Position numbers and translations under genes: made by a program | Origin: Lamellibrachia columna | Lineage: Eukaryota; Annelida; Polychaeta; Sabellida; Siboglinidae | Assembly (NCBI GenBank): GCA_963662155.1 | Contig: OY759270.1 | Location: 17,175,045-17,239,044, forward strand | Direction of reading: 5' to 3' | DNA length: 64,000 bases | Shown: in pieces, positions 35,001-50,000 of the stretch | Layout: each line of letters begins with the position of its first letter | Position numbering within the stretch: the stretch's first letter is position 1 | Notes under the pieces: model-generated | Told to the model about the DNA's origin: nothing | What the model saw: only the letters and a program-made list of their open reading frames with translations | The model's database searches: none

Positions 35001-38000
35001 AAGTCGGAATAAGCTTTATAAGTACACGCTGATCACAGATACTGCGTTACGTTGGTGTCACACAGTTAGCATTTATAATTTCACACACGTTATTAGGCGA
35101 AACATCATGAAATCCACGCTTGTACATGTAAGTTTGAACGAAATAACGGTATCATTCCAACTCTGCACCATTTCAGTCGGGGGGCAAAGTGGGAATAAGC
35201 TTTATATGTCATTTATAAATATTGCATTCCGTTGGTTTGTCATACAGTCAGTATTTTGAATGTTATACACAATATATGGTCATCCAGTAAAAAAAGGACG
35301 TCGGCATACACGTTTTCGCAACGGCACGCTTGAACTAACGGGGTTATTCCCATTCTGCACAATACAAGAAGGGGCAATGTCGGAATAAGCAAAACATACA
35401 ACGCAGGATTAGCTAATTAATTACCCCCTTTGTTGCTCCGCTGCAGCTTCAACACATTCACAACACACACAAAGGACATGTTTCAACATCTACGCTGGCT
35501 AACCAATTATGAACTGGTAGCTAGTGAAGTACCTATAACACCTAGGACCTCCATTGTACGTGTTCAAAGTCAAAGCTATATGTGCTAAAGAAGCCTATTA
35601 TTATTTTCTACCGCAGGACATGATCTTATACAGGCGCATGTGTCAATTTAAATATACGCTCAGCACACCTCGACTGAGCACATCTTCAAAGAAACATATC
35701 ACGCCGGGCAGAGTTCAAATACACCGTAATCCATTTGATCGTTTTCTGAATTCTCACAATGGTCCGTCCCAAGTGAGAATCAACGTTTAGTCCATTCCAA
35801 CTTGGGCGGGCGTTTTGGGAATTCTCACAATGGTCCGTCCCAAGTGAGAATCATCTCCACTTTGCCCCCATTCCGAAACTGCCCGCAACATAATCACAAT
35901 ACTTACTACTTGCTATGCAGTCAGTTGCTGTTTAATCCGTATATATCTAGATATATATCTAGGTTCCAGGTTACGTCATTGTTTTTTTTTCCCCTCATGT
36001 CATGTTAAATCCAATTTCATCACCTTCAGCATGACAGCTGGTAGCTTAAGACATCATAGGAGGGGGTAATCCATGCTAGGCTTAGTCAAACGATCTCGTA
36101 GGAGTGTAGTTCCCGCCTATTTAAAGATAATGCGAATATTTCACACTTGCCACACTGAATTTCACACTTGCTACACTGAATGGTTTCGGAACTTATAACT
36201 TAGTAAAGATGAGATATGTACGTCATGCTAAATTTGCTATCAATAGTATCCATTAGGCTTCAGTGTCACAGGTTGTGAAAATCTTGCTGTGACTCACAGC
36301 AAGATTTGACAGTGGGTAAAGCAGGCATTGATTATGCCTTTTCTACAGGGATGTCATGCTTTGTTTTATGACCATTAACCACGGAACATTGATCATTTGA
36401 TAGCATGTTTCTCTATAGTAGACTAATGACTGCTTTGTATTCAGGTGACGGTGAGATGTTCCAGATTAAGAAACCCAAACATAGCCGGCACATCGCCAAG
36501 CAGCTGAAGAAGGCTAGCCAACGGGAGAAGGAGGAAGTAACTGAACAACATCCCGGGGTAAGTGTTCAAGCAAGAATTTCTATGCTTATGTAGGGAGTAA
36601 ACAGAAAGTTTGAGATAAGGTCGGACCACTGGAAAACAACAGGGGAAACATAATTTCAGACGGGTTTCAAATGGCAGAGGTCCTGAATGAGTATTTCAGC
36701 TCAGTTTTTACCACAGAAGATATCAGCTCACTTCCAGTTCCACTTACTAAAAAAAAACTCCTGACATGATAGCAAACAAAATTAAGAAGGTGAAAGATAA
36801 TAAATCACCTGGAGTTGATGGGATACCACCAAAACTGCTTAAGGAAATTGTTGAGCAAATTAGTACACCACTTGCAAATTTTTTTAACTTGTCACCAGAA
36901 GAAGGAATAGTTCCTTCAGAATGGAAAGAAGCAAACATTACGCCACTATTTAAGAAGGGATCGAGGAACAAGCCAGAAAATTACAGACCAGTGAGTTTAA
37001 CATCAGTTGTATGTAAATTACTCGAAACATTAACTAGAGACCACATGGTGGAATTCCTTATAAAACATAATTTAATAAATACATCTCAACATGGGTTCCT
37101 AAAAGCAAGGTTATGTCTAACCAATCTCTTACGTTTTTTGAAGAAATTACAAAGTGGGTAGATGAAGGGTCACCAGTGGATGTTGTCTACTTAGATTTTC
37201 AGAAAGTTCCACATCAAAGATTGTTACTTAAACTAAAAGCCCATGGTAATGATGTAATCAACTGGATAAAAAAATGACTTACACACAGAAGACAGAGTAA
37301 TAGTAGATGGTGAGATTTCAAACTGGAAATAAGTTTTGAGTGGGGTACCACAGGGATCAGCATTAGGCCCTATACTGTTTTTAATATATATAAATGATTT
37401 AGAAGATGACAAATCTAGCAAAGTACTCAAATTTGCAGATGACACAAAAGTAGTAGATAAATGAGTTAAATGGTCAGAAAAATTGCAAATGTTATTCAAT
37501 ATTGGGAAGTGTAAATGTATACACATAGGACATGGAAACATGGATGAAGAATATAAAATGGGGGATGCTGTACTAGGTAGAACCACAAAAAAAAGTGCTG
37601 ACATGAAAGTTTTACAGCATTGTGGGATTGCTGCTTCAAAAGGAAATCAAATTCTAGGGCTAATTAGGAGAACTATCATGTATAAGGAGAAACAGCTAAT
37701 TGTACCCCTGTACAAAGCAATAGTTAGACCACATTTGGAATATTGTATTCAAGCATGGAGGCCATATCGTAAAAAGGGACATAGACAGGCAAGAAAGAAT
37801 ACAATGAAGAGCAACTAAAATGATTCCAGAATTGAGAGACCTTAGTTACGAAAGTCACTTATTACAATGTGGTTTGACAACACTAGAGAACAGGAGACTA
37901 AGAGGAGACTAAATAGAAGTGTTTAAAATAGTGAACGATTATGAGGATTTTGATAGGAATATGTTCTTCAAACTTAAAGAAGGCAGTAGAACCAGAAGAC

Positions 38001-41000
38001 ACAAAGCAGCATTAGTTAAGGAGCAGTGTAGGTTGGACATGAGAAAGTACTCTTTCTCACAGAGGGTGATAAATGAATGGAACAAACTGCCAAATGATTG
38101 TGTTAATGCTAGTAGTGTGAATATGTTTAAAAATAGAATTGACAGATATTTGATAAGGGCGGGCTACACATAGATGAGAAAATTGTTGGACTCTCAATAA
38201 GCCAATGGCTTCCTTGTCCACTTGCCATCTGGAACTTGTTGTTTGGGATGGCAATCTTGTTAAATCTTGTTAAAAATCTTGTTGATACCGCACCCCACTG
38301 AAGATGTAAATGTACTCCTGTGGCTAGTTAAGAAAACTGTGTAGACGCTCAATAAAAGAAAGTACCAATTTCACAGAGGAAAATAAATTAACAGAATAAA
38401 GTATCCATTGTTTACACTAGCAAGGTAAATATGTTTAAAAATTTAATTGATGGATATCTTCATAGATGAAAAATGTTGGACTGTCGATGAGTCAAGTTGG
38501 CTTCTTTGTCCACTCGTCATCTGGAGCTTGTTGCTTTGGAAGGCGATCTTGTTAAAAACATTTAAAATGAAAAGGTAGCTGCTACACAGGACATATATTG
38601 CTGTTGTGGTTGCCTGCTTGTGCATTACCTTTCAGTGTGAGCATATGTATTAAATGTGTGTGTGCGTGCGTGCGTGCGTGCGTGCCAGTGTGCGGGCATG
38701 CATGTGTGTAAATTTGAATAGTGACTAAAACAGCATGCAAATCTGTAAGCATTTCCACTTTAAGTAGCCACTAACCACCACTCACAATGATTTTCAAAAC
38801 TGAAACCTGATCTGTGAATACCACAAAATGGACCAGAGGCGTTTTCTTTGGCAGAGTGACAGTGGCCCAGTGGTAGCGATGCAACTTGGGAGTGACGCGG
38901 AGGTAGAGAAGAGTGATGAGAGCGATCAGGAGCAAGATGAAGTCACACCATCACTTCGCCACATCCTCGAAGGTTTGTGTCGGTGCCCTGTGATGTTAAT
39001 ACAAATTAGAGACTCTGCTCATGTTTGGGAGTCTGCAGAGAAATTTAGGAGTCCATACTTTTTCAACAACAATTGGTCCACCATGTGGCACCACTTTTGT
39101 ATCAGCTTCCATGTACATAATCTAAGATAGCGCCTTTTCGGATCGATTTTTAAACAAACACACAATTCGGTACAACGCAGAGCCGGTTCAAGAGATGGCA
39201 GCGTACGGGCGGACCATTGTCAGTGTTGAAATCAGCCTTTTTAACACTGGATTTATCGTCTAACTAAACCTATGGAAAATGAAGCATGAGGATGTACAGA
39301 TAACAATGAAAATGAAGAAATGTGTTCATTAAAAGGTAAAATAAACGATTTTAATGACAAAATTAACAAGGCTGATTTTAGCGAAATCATGAATTTTATA
39401 TTTTTAATCCATTGATCTGTTAATGATGCATTTGTATGAAATTGTCAGCTTACAGTCTTACACCATGTTTTCTCATGCAGCGTCACGTATAGGTGGCCAG
39501 ATCCCAGATCATGATCCATCTGTTCCTCTTACAGGTGGCCAGATCCCCGATGCGGCAATGATCCATCTGATCCGTAAGAAACGGCAACAGATGGCGCGAG
39601 AGATGACGGAGGAGTTCATCCCTGTGGATGACAAGGTGAAGGACACAAGCACGTCCAGACTGATCCGGTGAGTCACACATCCACTCCCCAAAACTGGTAA
39701 CAATCTTTCTGCTCATTGAGTGGCAAAAGTGAAACTACAGTATTGTAGTCGAGTTCTGCCTGTTATTTTTGCTGTTCAACATCTGGTATACCTAATACTA
39801 ATGGTTGTGTGGTCTCGCAGAACAAGAGGTATGGTGTAGTCATATAGTGCATGCTTTGTGGGTTCAATTCCTCTTGCTGCCGTTTTGAAGCGTGGGCAAT
39901 TTTGTACCCTCCGCATCGCTCCAGTTCACTCAGCTGTATAAATGACTACCTGGCTATAGGCTAAACATGTGAATAAATAGTCTTCGCACACTGATGTGCA
40001 GTAATAGCTGTGTGGCTGAATGCTTCCCAGAGAAGTCCAGTTGGCGTTGGAATGAACAGGTCTGCCATTGGGTGAAGTGTAAAGCACTTTGAACAGTCCC
40101 AAGGACTGGGTACTGCGCTATATAAGAACATACTTTTCACATTGCGCATTTAATACATGGTTGATATATGTGTGTAGACACACTGGTGACAGATTATGTT
40201 GTCCTTAGGGAGGAAGACCATGACAGGAGTGATGAGGACGAAGATGGGGAGAGACTCAACTTCGCTGTCAACAGTCGGGAGACGGAGCTACGCCACATTC
40301 AGGACACCATCCTGGCGGCAGAAGAAGGTACTAATCCTCCTGTAGTCAATACTCTTCTTTTTAAGCCAGTGGTTTACTACGCTATTTGGTTATTATTTCA
40401 ATCATTTTCTCTCACTAACTGTATATTTTTCTGTTCACAGTATTTATTTTTCCCCATTCTAATATAATATGCTATACACTGATTTCTCTGAACATAATTA
40501 ATTTAGACAACCATTCACGCGTCTTGTGTAAAAAGTGACACTTTTCAAGTTTTTATTTGTTGTTTATGCTGTTCGACATGTTATGTATGTGGAAATGTGC
40601 ATATTACTAACAGAAAACATCAGTACAATTACTTAAGATCTGTACTATTACCTGTCACACACTTTCATCTTATACATTTACTGCTCTCTCCTGTAAGATA
40701 GTTGAGATAGCTTCAATTATGAGGATTTAGGCTTGAAAGAAGTTTTCTTATTAATTGTGTTGTCTACACTAACGGTTGTGTCGTATGATTTCAGGGAGCC
40801 ATAGCGAGGGAAGCGACCAGGAGAGTGAGTGGGAAAAACAGCAGATACTGAAAGGGGTGAATGTCTTTTTTTGCTATACTAACCTCTCATTCCCAAACTC
40901 ACCTCTCATTCTCTACCTCCTGCAGTCAGGGAAGTCAACTCTGTTGCAGCATTCATAACAATGTTATAAACATAATATCATGCAGCCTTAGGAACACTGT

Positions 41001-44000
41001 TGCTAGCAGAAGTTATGTTTCAATGATTAGGACGTTTTACTTATTTGTGTGATTATTTATTTAACTGATCTGCTTAACTTTATCTGATGTATCAACTTAA
41101 TTTATTTGTTTATTTAACTTATGTTTATTTGTCTTTTAAGCACATTGTTATTTTATAACGATTTAAGAAATGTAATATCAATATGTTAGCAAAAATAGTC
41201 CAGTTAAATTGTTAGTGGTGTTGTGCGTCACTGTTGTTTAGTTAAAGATATTGTTCAAATATTGATCAAAGTGCCACAAGTGCCTCCTTGTCTTTGCAGA
41301 TACTGGTGCTATATATGACATCATTATAGAGTTGTTGCATTAGTGAGAAGGATAACCGGAATAACAATCATAACAATCATCATGGTGTATTGGAATAACA
41401 GTCATGGTAGAATTATAAATAGACGCACATGCACCAAACTATTCAAACTGTGCACACCGTATAATGAGTCAATTACCATTTTATTGCAAAATGTGTTGAA
41501 ATGTTAGTTATGAACCCATATAATAAATACCTTGTTGAGCGATAATGGGTTTATGTGCTTGTTGCTTTAGAACGTTATATTGGTTCACAAGCTCGCTCAA
41601 TACAACGTTCTGAAGCAACTCATGCATAAAACCCAGGATTGTTCAATAAGTGTACAATGTCACACTCCATATATGATCATGCTTCAGGTGAAAGTAGGGG
41701 TTGGTCTTGTGCCCCCGCCACAGCCAGCCACGCAGACCGGGGGCGACTACTATGGCAGCTACCCAGGCTACGTGTATGGTGCTGCTGAGCCAGGGATGTT
41801 TGGCGTTCAACCCCATGTGCCAATTTCCTACACAACCAAACCAAGTACTGATAGCATCGACGTTAAGAAACCACTAACGTCTGCAGGTTCAGATGTCACA
41901 GTCGATCAAATCAAGAAAGCATTGAAAGAAAGGTGAGAGATACAAGTGCAAGTTGTCCAAATTGTGTACTTTCTCCATTACTGGATTTTTTTAATGGGTT
42001 GGTGAAAATAGCAGACCTTTTTGGGATTGTTGATATAGTTTTTGTTTTGGCAGTATGTCTCTGATGAAGCTGGGATTATAACGTTTGTTTAAATTGGCCT
42101 GATTCAGTGTGGCTATATTAGGACATTATTTCAGAACAGCACGAAAAAAATCACCCAGTCATCAAGTTATTTCAAACAAATGGTATGAATTCCATTATTA
42201 TAAAATACAACACCATTTGCAACATAAAATGTTGATATAAACAAACAATAATGTGTTGGAGAGAGAATGAAGAAAAGTGGAATACGTTTCTCATTATTGT
42301 GGTGGCATGTGGTTAGAACATTTGACTCTCGATCGAGATAATCCAGGGGTTGAATCCTCTTGCTGCCATTTCGAAGCTTTTGAAATTTTTTTTATCAGCA
42401 TTACATTTACATTGAATAAGTCAAGATGATCTTTCAGGCTGGATGATATGACCAGCGTCCACCGGGCTCACATACATGAACGAGACGACCTGGCTTCTCG
42501 CTTCGAGGCGAGTGAAGCCAGCATCATTGAACTGGACGATGCCAAGGCCGGTTTGGAGGAACGCTATCGGTTCTTCCAGGAGATGAAAGGTTATGTCAGA
42601 GACTTGGTCGAGTGTTTCAATGACAAGGTATGTAGGCGTGTGAAAATGGACCAATAAGTAAACGCAGGCAAGTCAGGAAACATAGAAAACTAGAAAAGGT
42701 TCTATCCAGTACTGAAAATTAGTTTAGCTTTGTAATATTTTTATTTTGCTTGCAGTTTTTGTTTGGTTTGCAGCACATTTGTGGCATAATTATCACAGAG
42801 GGAGGATTTGTGAGGTTATTTAGATACCTATATGCACACACGCACGCACGCACACACACAATTCTTGCTACTGCAGGCATAGTTCACTTGAACATTCAGG
42901 TATATCTCAAGATTTGTAATAAAATTATTATCGTTATTTATGTAGTTACATATATGCTACTAATCAAACATAAATAAGTCATGAAACTCCTAACCACTTA
43001 CTATGTCGTAACATAATTTTTTCGGTAGGTTTTTTTTCTATAGGGGGGTCACAATTGGGCTTATTGCTATAGAAAAGTGACCCTGGGGTCACATTCTATA
43101 TAGAAAAGTCACCTGGGGGTCACTTTTCTACACCACACCGACTCAGAACACAGAGTGATCAGTAACTGCAGCTTTATTCACTAACATGAGTGTATGTGTG
43201 TGCCCAGGTTCCTGCCATTGAGCGGATAGAGAAGGGTTTGTTCACGCTGCTGAAGCAGTGCTCCGAGAAACTTGTGAAGCGACGACAAGAGGACATTAAG
43301 GACCAGTCTCAGGACTACATGTCAAGTGAGTGACTCATCACTAGGGTTGAGAATCTGTTTGATTTTCGATCGATTATATAATTGGTTTATGGGTGGCCAT
43401 TGTCGAAAAAACAAAACAAATGTTGTCAGCATCATCGAGTGCGCCCAATGTTTTTGACGCCATAACTAGCCTCAATTATCCGTGATGTAGCACCACAAGA
43501 TTTCTGGCAAATCCACATAACTTGGGAACAAAATTCAGCATGATGTCAGATCATCACACAATATTGTGATTGATTAATTTATCGGAAGCATGAACCAATC
43601 AATGAATCAGAAGAACACTACCTATCACTCACCGACATTCTTATCTTTTTAACAGTTCTTTCCTTCCTTAGCTGCCTCGCATACTCATCCATATGCTGAC
43701 AACTCTAACATTGTGTACCGATTTCGAGATTGTCCGTTTCGTTTTGATGTGCTTCTGAGATTGGGTTTCCGAGGATTTTAAGCAGAAAAAAAAAGTTTTC
43801 TCATTATTATAATGAATAGTGGTGAAACTTTTTTTAACTAGTTATAGCAAGTGTATTACTAGGGGTTTTAAAGTAGCCATGTATGGAAGAAGCCATAACA
43901 AAATATTTGCAATGTTTAACCAATGTATACTGAAAAAAGCTGCCTCTTGTACATTTAAAAAAAGCAAAAGTACAGGACCATTTGTGCCAGTAAATGGTTT

Positions 44001-47000
44001 AATTATGCATCTATGTCTAGTGCAGTTGTATTATAAACCGTGTATTGATTATCATCATAAAACAATGTGACGCCATCATCTAGAAGGTAGAGGATCAGGT
44101 GGCTGTGTGTGTTGTGTTTAGACAAGGCGGCCCTGGCCCCTAATCTGGCAGCAATGAACATATCTGGGGAGGATCAGGCAAAGCAGAGACGGGCAGCCGA
44201 GAGGGAGGCGAGAAGGTGTGTGGCTGAGTGAACCAACCCAGCAAAGCAGGCTAACCATTAAAGCTCCAACCTCCAAATATTTAGTCTTCCACGAGTTGGG
44301 TTCACTGATATTCAGATCTGGTGTTTCAGTAATATGCACAGTTGGTTTACTAAAAGAGCAACAAAATTTTATTGAGCTCATCGAAAGAATTCACTGATCA
44401 TTAGATTGAGTAACCTATGAAAGTGTGAATTTGGCCTTAGTATATAGAGCCGGGCCACGTTTGACTTTTTTTACTGAATTCTGACCGGATATGCATGAAG
44501 ATAATTTAATAGTTTGTTCGATAATTTCCCCAAAACTAAATAGTAGATTTGTAAAACAAGCTAGCATGTCGTAGCTAATACTAAATAGTTTTTTTTGTGT
44601 GAAATGATTCTAAATCAAGACGTGTGAAACAGTGGAACTGAAGAGAGACCTTTAGACCTAGAGAATTGTAGAGTCGAGGACTCTGGTGGTTGCTGTCATG
44701 CACACTGTGTGGTGCTGTGTCCTACAACAGAGCCCGGCGCCGACGCAGCAGGCAGGACCAGGACCCGAGGCTAGCGAAGGAACACAACGACGGGACGTCC
44801 ACAGACGACGAAGTGAACCATTCAGAGATGGCCAAGTACAAGGTTGAACGAGGTCAGTATTCTTTATGAAATAGAATCTATACGAGAACAGTATTGTTGT
44901 CGGAGAGATTGTGCACCTGATTGCGTCTGACCATCCCCGAGAACAAGGTGGGTCCACTCTCTACAAACGTGAAATTTTAACAGTCCCTGTCAGATGCTGC
45001 ACTAAGAAAAATATTTAGAAAATCTAGCTTACTTCAGTGTTTCAAATCACAAAATCAGTTAACACAGTGTTTTATATCCGTAATACTTCAGGAAGTCGGC
45101 ACGAATCTTCAAAACCAGAACAGAAGCCAGAACATGTTGAAAGTGGCGCAAGTGAAACTGTCCCCACTGTTGCAGTGCGGCAGTGAAATGAAAGTGCGAT
45201 CACACACAATACTTCTAACGTGTATATGTGACAGCAACCCGCATATAGTCAAAATGTAGTTTATTTGATGTAAAGTTAAAATCTATTATTCTCAGTTGTG
45301 TCAGTAGCTACACTGACTAGTTATTTAAAATATGAATACTGGGTGTCCACCAATGGTTGATGTGTACAGAAACCACTGGTGAGAGAAGCAGTGTTTTATT
45401 AACGGGAGACTCGGGTCGGATTTGACGGATTTTTGACAATAAAATGAATTTCGGGTTGTTGCTATTTCCGTGTATAAATATTATTCAACTTGCCATTCAT
45501 GTAAGTTGCACTGTCGAAATAAACACTTTTCTGTCATAAAACGTGTCTTTTGTATGATGCCTATCATTGCTAAGTCTTTGTTTATGTCAAATGAACCGAG
45601 ACTAATGGGACATTAGGTGATTTTCCGCGAGCCATTGCATGCCGGAAAACGCTGCCATTCCAACATGGCGCATATCACGGGAAAGCCCCATTTTCGCTCT
45701 GTGTGATGGTACAAACAGTTTTAAAATGTGCCCGGAGGTATCCGAGTAATTCCGACTATAAATGACCGCCTCTGAACCATCTCGGTGACAAAGGAATGGG
45801 GAATGCCACGACGATTCGCCGGACATCACCACGTGATGTCGGATTCCCTCAAATCAAGCGCTCTAATTGGTTGTAATACTAATTTCCATCCTCTGACGTC
45901 AGCTTGAAATACCAGCTACGTTCGATTCGATCGACTTTTTTATCCCATGAGTTTCGTTCATTTATATCGCTTTGTAAAACGACATTATGCCGTTTGGTCG
46001 AAAGCGAGTGGGCGGTTACGGTACTGGGAGGCAGCGAAAGTTTGCATCGTTGCAGTTAGCGCGTGATGCGAAGGCATCGAGGGTTGAATTCGCCAATGAA
46101 CCTGCGGCGACAACTTCGTCTTCTTCGACCATCACCGTCCGTGGTGCCAGCGAGAATGGCACGCAGTGTAAGTTTAATTCTGATATTTCATATGTTCACT
46201 TGCGTTTTATCCAAACATCGCCTTTGTGGCATAACTATTACTGTATAAACGATTTGACGCTGATCTAGTTCATGCTGTTGATGTTCGTGGTTGTGTTGAC
46301 ATTCAGGCCCAGGGGCCATCCAGGCACATCAGAAGCAGAGTTGTAACTATGGTTTATTATATTACTACAATTTGCCCTGGTAATTATTGTATACATAGCC
46401 TATATACACACACGCGCGCGGGTGTGTGTGTATAATATGGCAATGCCAATAAAATAAATTGCATTCAATGCCATACCCCTGCATACGTAGTAAGGGGGGG
46501 GGCTTTTGTTGTTGAACATGTCTTGGATACTTTTTGTTCATGAAATACATTTATATTGTGTATTTTTTCCAGGCATCAAGGCGGTCATCAACAGTACCAG
46601 CTGATCCGTCTCGGAGACTGTCTGTCACTGAACGGAAGTTTGGTTATGCAGATCTTCTGGAGGAGATAGGTGTCCCGCAATTCCTGGTTGAGGATGAGAC
46701 AGATGCTGATGGAGATCTTTCAACAGTACTTGTATGCTGTGCCGTGTTGCCATCACTTGTTGCGAACCTGCTATGCACGTTGTGTAGGAAGCATACACTC
46801 TCCACCCCAGCTGTCGACCGCACCGCACCCTCGGCATGGTGTGTGGCCTCGAGACTTTCTGCACCAGTTGCGACAAGGTCATCAATGCAACTGTCATCAG
46901 ACTGTATCGATGGGACTCAGGCGACGAATGTCCCATTTGTCGTGGTGAGATCAGCTGTGTCGGCAACGATGGACATGGGTGTCGGGTACTCGGGACTTGT

Positions 47001-50000
47001 GTGAAATTTATTTTACAATGCCAATGACTCTTAACTTTGCCTTTTGATAGATTATACATTCAGTAATATGTATGCAAAGTTTCAATAATCTAGGTTGCTT
47101 TTCAGATGTTGAAATGTATGTGCCAATGTACATAAACTTTGAACACGATTTTCTCAAAAACATGTTTTCCCTCACACCTACTGCCTCCCGTGTCACTTAT
47201 CTCTGCTATTGTTTGACAGAATTACTTGAAACTTTCTACAGTGTTTCTTGATAGTATGCTCTTGAAAACTATGTAGTAACTTTTTAGAAAACATTATTTA
47301 TATTTTATATAATGAACCATCAATGTAAAATTTCATGATGAAAAAATACATTCAGATGTAAAAAAATCATGAAAACAAAAGTTTTTTGAAAACTTGGAAA
47401 GTCAACTGACTGTTTTCATTGGGATTATGTGGAGTAACTACACACCAAATTTGAGTCCTCTAAATCCAATGGTTACTGATATAAGTCACACGCAACATTC
47501 AATCCAAGATGGCTGCATACCGTGGGAAAATATGTATGAAACATTCTGAAAAAATTTCACAGCATTACTCTTACCTGGACTTGCAATCTATGAAAGTTTC
47601 AGCTCTGTAGGTTCAGTGATAATGAAATAAGAAAATAAAACGCGTTTAGACCCAAGCGACGCCTTAAAACCTCTTCACAATGTTCAAAGTTCGATGTTAC
47701 TGTTCAGTAATTTTTTGTGATCAAATGCTGTCATTCATATATTACCTTTTGGAGCTTTTGAAGAGTCTGGATTGGCTTTTTTGCCACTGGTTTGTAGTAT
47801 ACATTATTTATCATTTAACAACTAGCTCTGTGAGGTCTTTCAAATTGCCATTATTCCTTGGAATTGCACCAAAAGATACAGCGAACTGTCATACCATTGG
47901 GCGGGGTAATTCAACATTGAACTGTGAATCAAGAGGCAGTTCGAGTCCACCTACTGCCTTTTCAAAATTAGGGCAGTTTCGTTCACCCCATTTTGCCTGT
48001 TTTTTCCAGAAGAGACTAAAAGCTGTCGGTCCCTTCTATCTAGTGTGTATACCAGGTGAAGTAAAGGATACCCCATATAGTGAAATGGAAAAAACCTGTT
48101 GTCTAAGAGCCAGTGGTTTCTATAACATTCAGGAGCTGCATTACCTGCTGCTAGAAACTAGCTTTGATGTTGGAGTAAACATCATATACACCTTGTCTAG
48201 ATGGATACCGACACTATGTAAGGTGACACATTATTATCATCCTCGTGCTGTTTCAGAGCGACTGATGCAGGAGGCTGTGTTGCTGTTTGACAACGTCGTT
48301 GATGACTTCCACGAGGCCCGCCTCATCATGTCCAAGTTCGAGTGGTGGAAGCATGAGCAGAGCGACTCGTACGAGGAGGCGTACATCGGACTGTGTTTGC
48401 CGAAACTCTTTACGCCATTAGTCAGGTTAAAACTTGTAGACTGGAACCCGCTCGAGGTAACGTCCCTCCTCTACTTCGTTGTTCGTTTGTCTCACCTCGA
48501 GGCTACTCATTGCAGGGATTACGCTGCCGATTACGCCAGCGTGGCTTTATTTGGCAGCTCGTGCTTGGAGATTGAAGGTTATATTGGAGTGCTGAATCAT
48601 CAAACAATATCTTTACCAATATGTATATGTGCTCAAGACTGAAGCAGCGCCTGCGGAAGACATTGGTTACGCCATTATGCGGATTACCAGAAGTTATGGG
48701 ATATGCTGGACTACAGAGTTTTGACTGCTCGGATGAGTCTGCCACATTATTCTAATGGGAGTCTGGATTTGGTCATAAACATGGAATCGCTTGTGTTATC
48801 CATTAGGTCAACAGAGCAGGTTTGTATGTGGCCTGTGGTGAAGAGAAATATTCCTTTCCGTCTAATTATAACCATAATATATCAGTTGCATTTCCGAATT
48901 TCTTAAAGGAAGTTTAGGTATCATCTTGGTCCCTGTATGAACATTGTTGATTGTTGGGGATCTTGTTTGTCTATAGTGGGTCCACTCCTACACAGGTGCG
49001 CTGGAACATAGCTCAGACTTCGATTTGATGATGCCACCAACACTGATTACATAATAAAAGTGAAATTGTCCAGTTTTCTCGTGTGTGTTATTCTACTGAA
49101 ATATGTTCTGAATAAACTTGACATTGTAAAAATTCTTACAAATTGGCAGCATTAGAGTCCTTCAAAGGGGGCCAACAGTCTTAAAAAAATGGGCATCATT
49201 GGAATTCTTCAAAACATGAAGTGGTTTTATAATTGTAACTCTGAATGACTTTCACTACCATGTGGAAGTAGTAATGTGCAGCAAAGTGACTGTGTATATG
49301 AGGTGGACCCGCTCATTTTATTGTTGGTTGCATCGCTCATTCTTCAATTCTCTTTCAGAATGCCTTTGCCGACGTCGAAGCCATGTCGTGGTACTCGGCA
49401 CTTGTCATGTACGGGTGCCACGACACTGGTGGCGCCCTCCTGGTGGAGGATAGCGACATCAAGCTAATCCCAAGTATAATAGAAAAGGTGCTTTTACCAA
49501 AACTTACAGGTATTCCTATTTTATCTATATTCAACGACGGGTATAATGCCCAAAGTGACCATCTCCATATTACAGCCTCTAGAGGCTCTTTGAAACATTT
49601 CCACGTACTGAATGGAAAACTCAAAGGATGGATGATGTGTAGCTGGAAAATGTTATGATTTAGAAAAAAATCGTTTTCTGCGCAGGCACAGAATTCGCCT
49701 CGTGGATTTCATTTGAAGAGTTTCTCCACGGTCACACGTTTTCAGTGTTTTGCTCTCATTGTTTCTAAGGGTGGAAGGAGGATTTCTTTGGCAAATTAAT
49801 CCTAGTATTAACATTTATTTATATTTCTGTGTAAGTAAAGTACATAGAGTAAATTATAAATATATAAGTCTAATAATTTAGAAAGCATAGTCGTAATTAA
49901 TAGCTTTGTAAAACATCTCAAGACGTTTTTGACATGACAGAGAAACTTGAAACAATATCAGAAGAAATTATATTTATATATTGACAATTTTGGTCAGATG

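Noticed and set aside
47680..48642. The longest open frame in the window (320 codons) as a gene
   Set aside because: It joins intron sequence, a tRNA-SINE and PAXBP1 exon 12, reads past the exon's GTAACG donor, and only its middle matches GCFC proteins.
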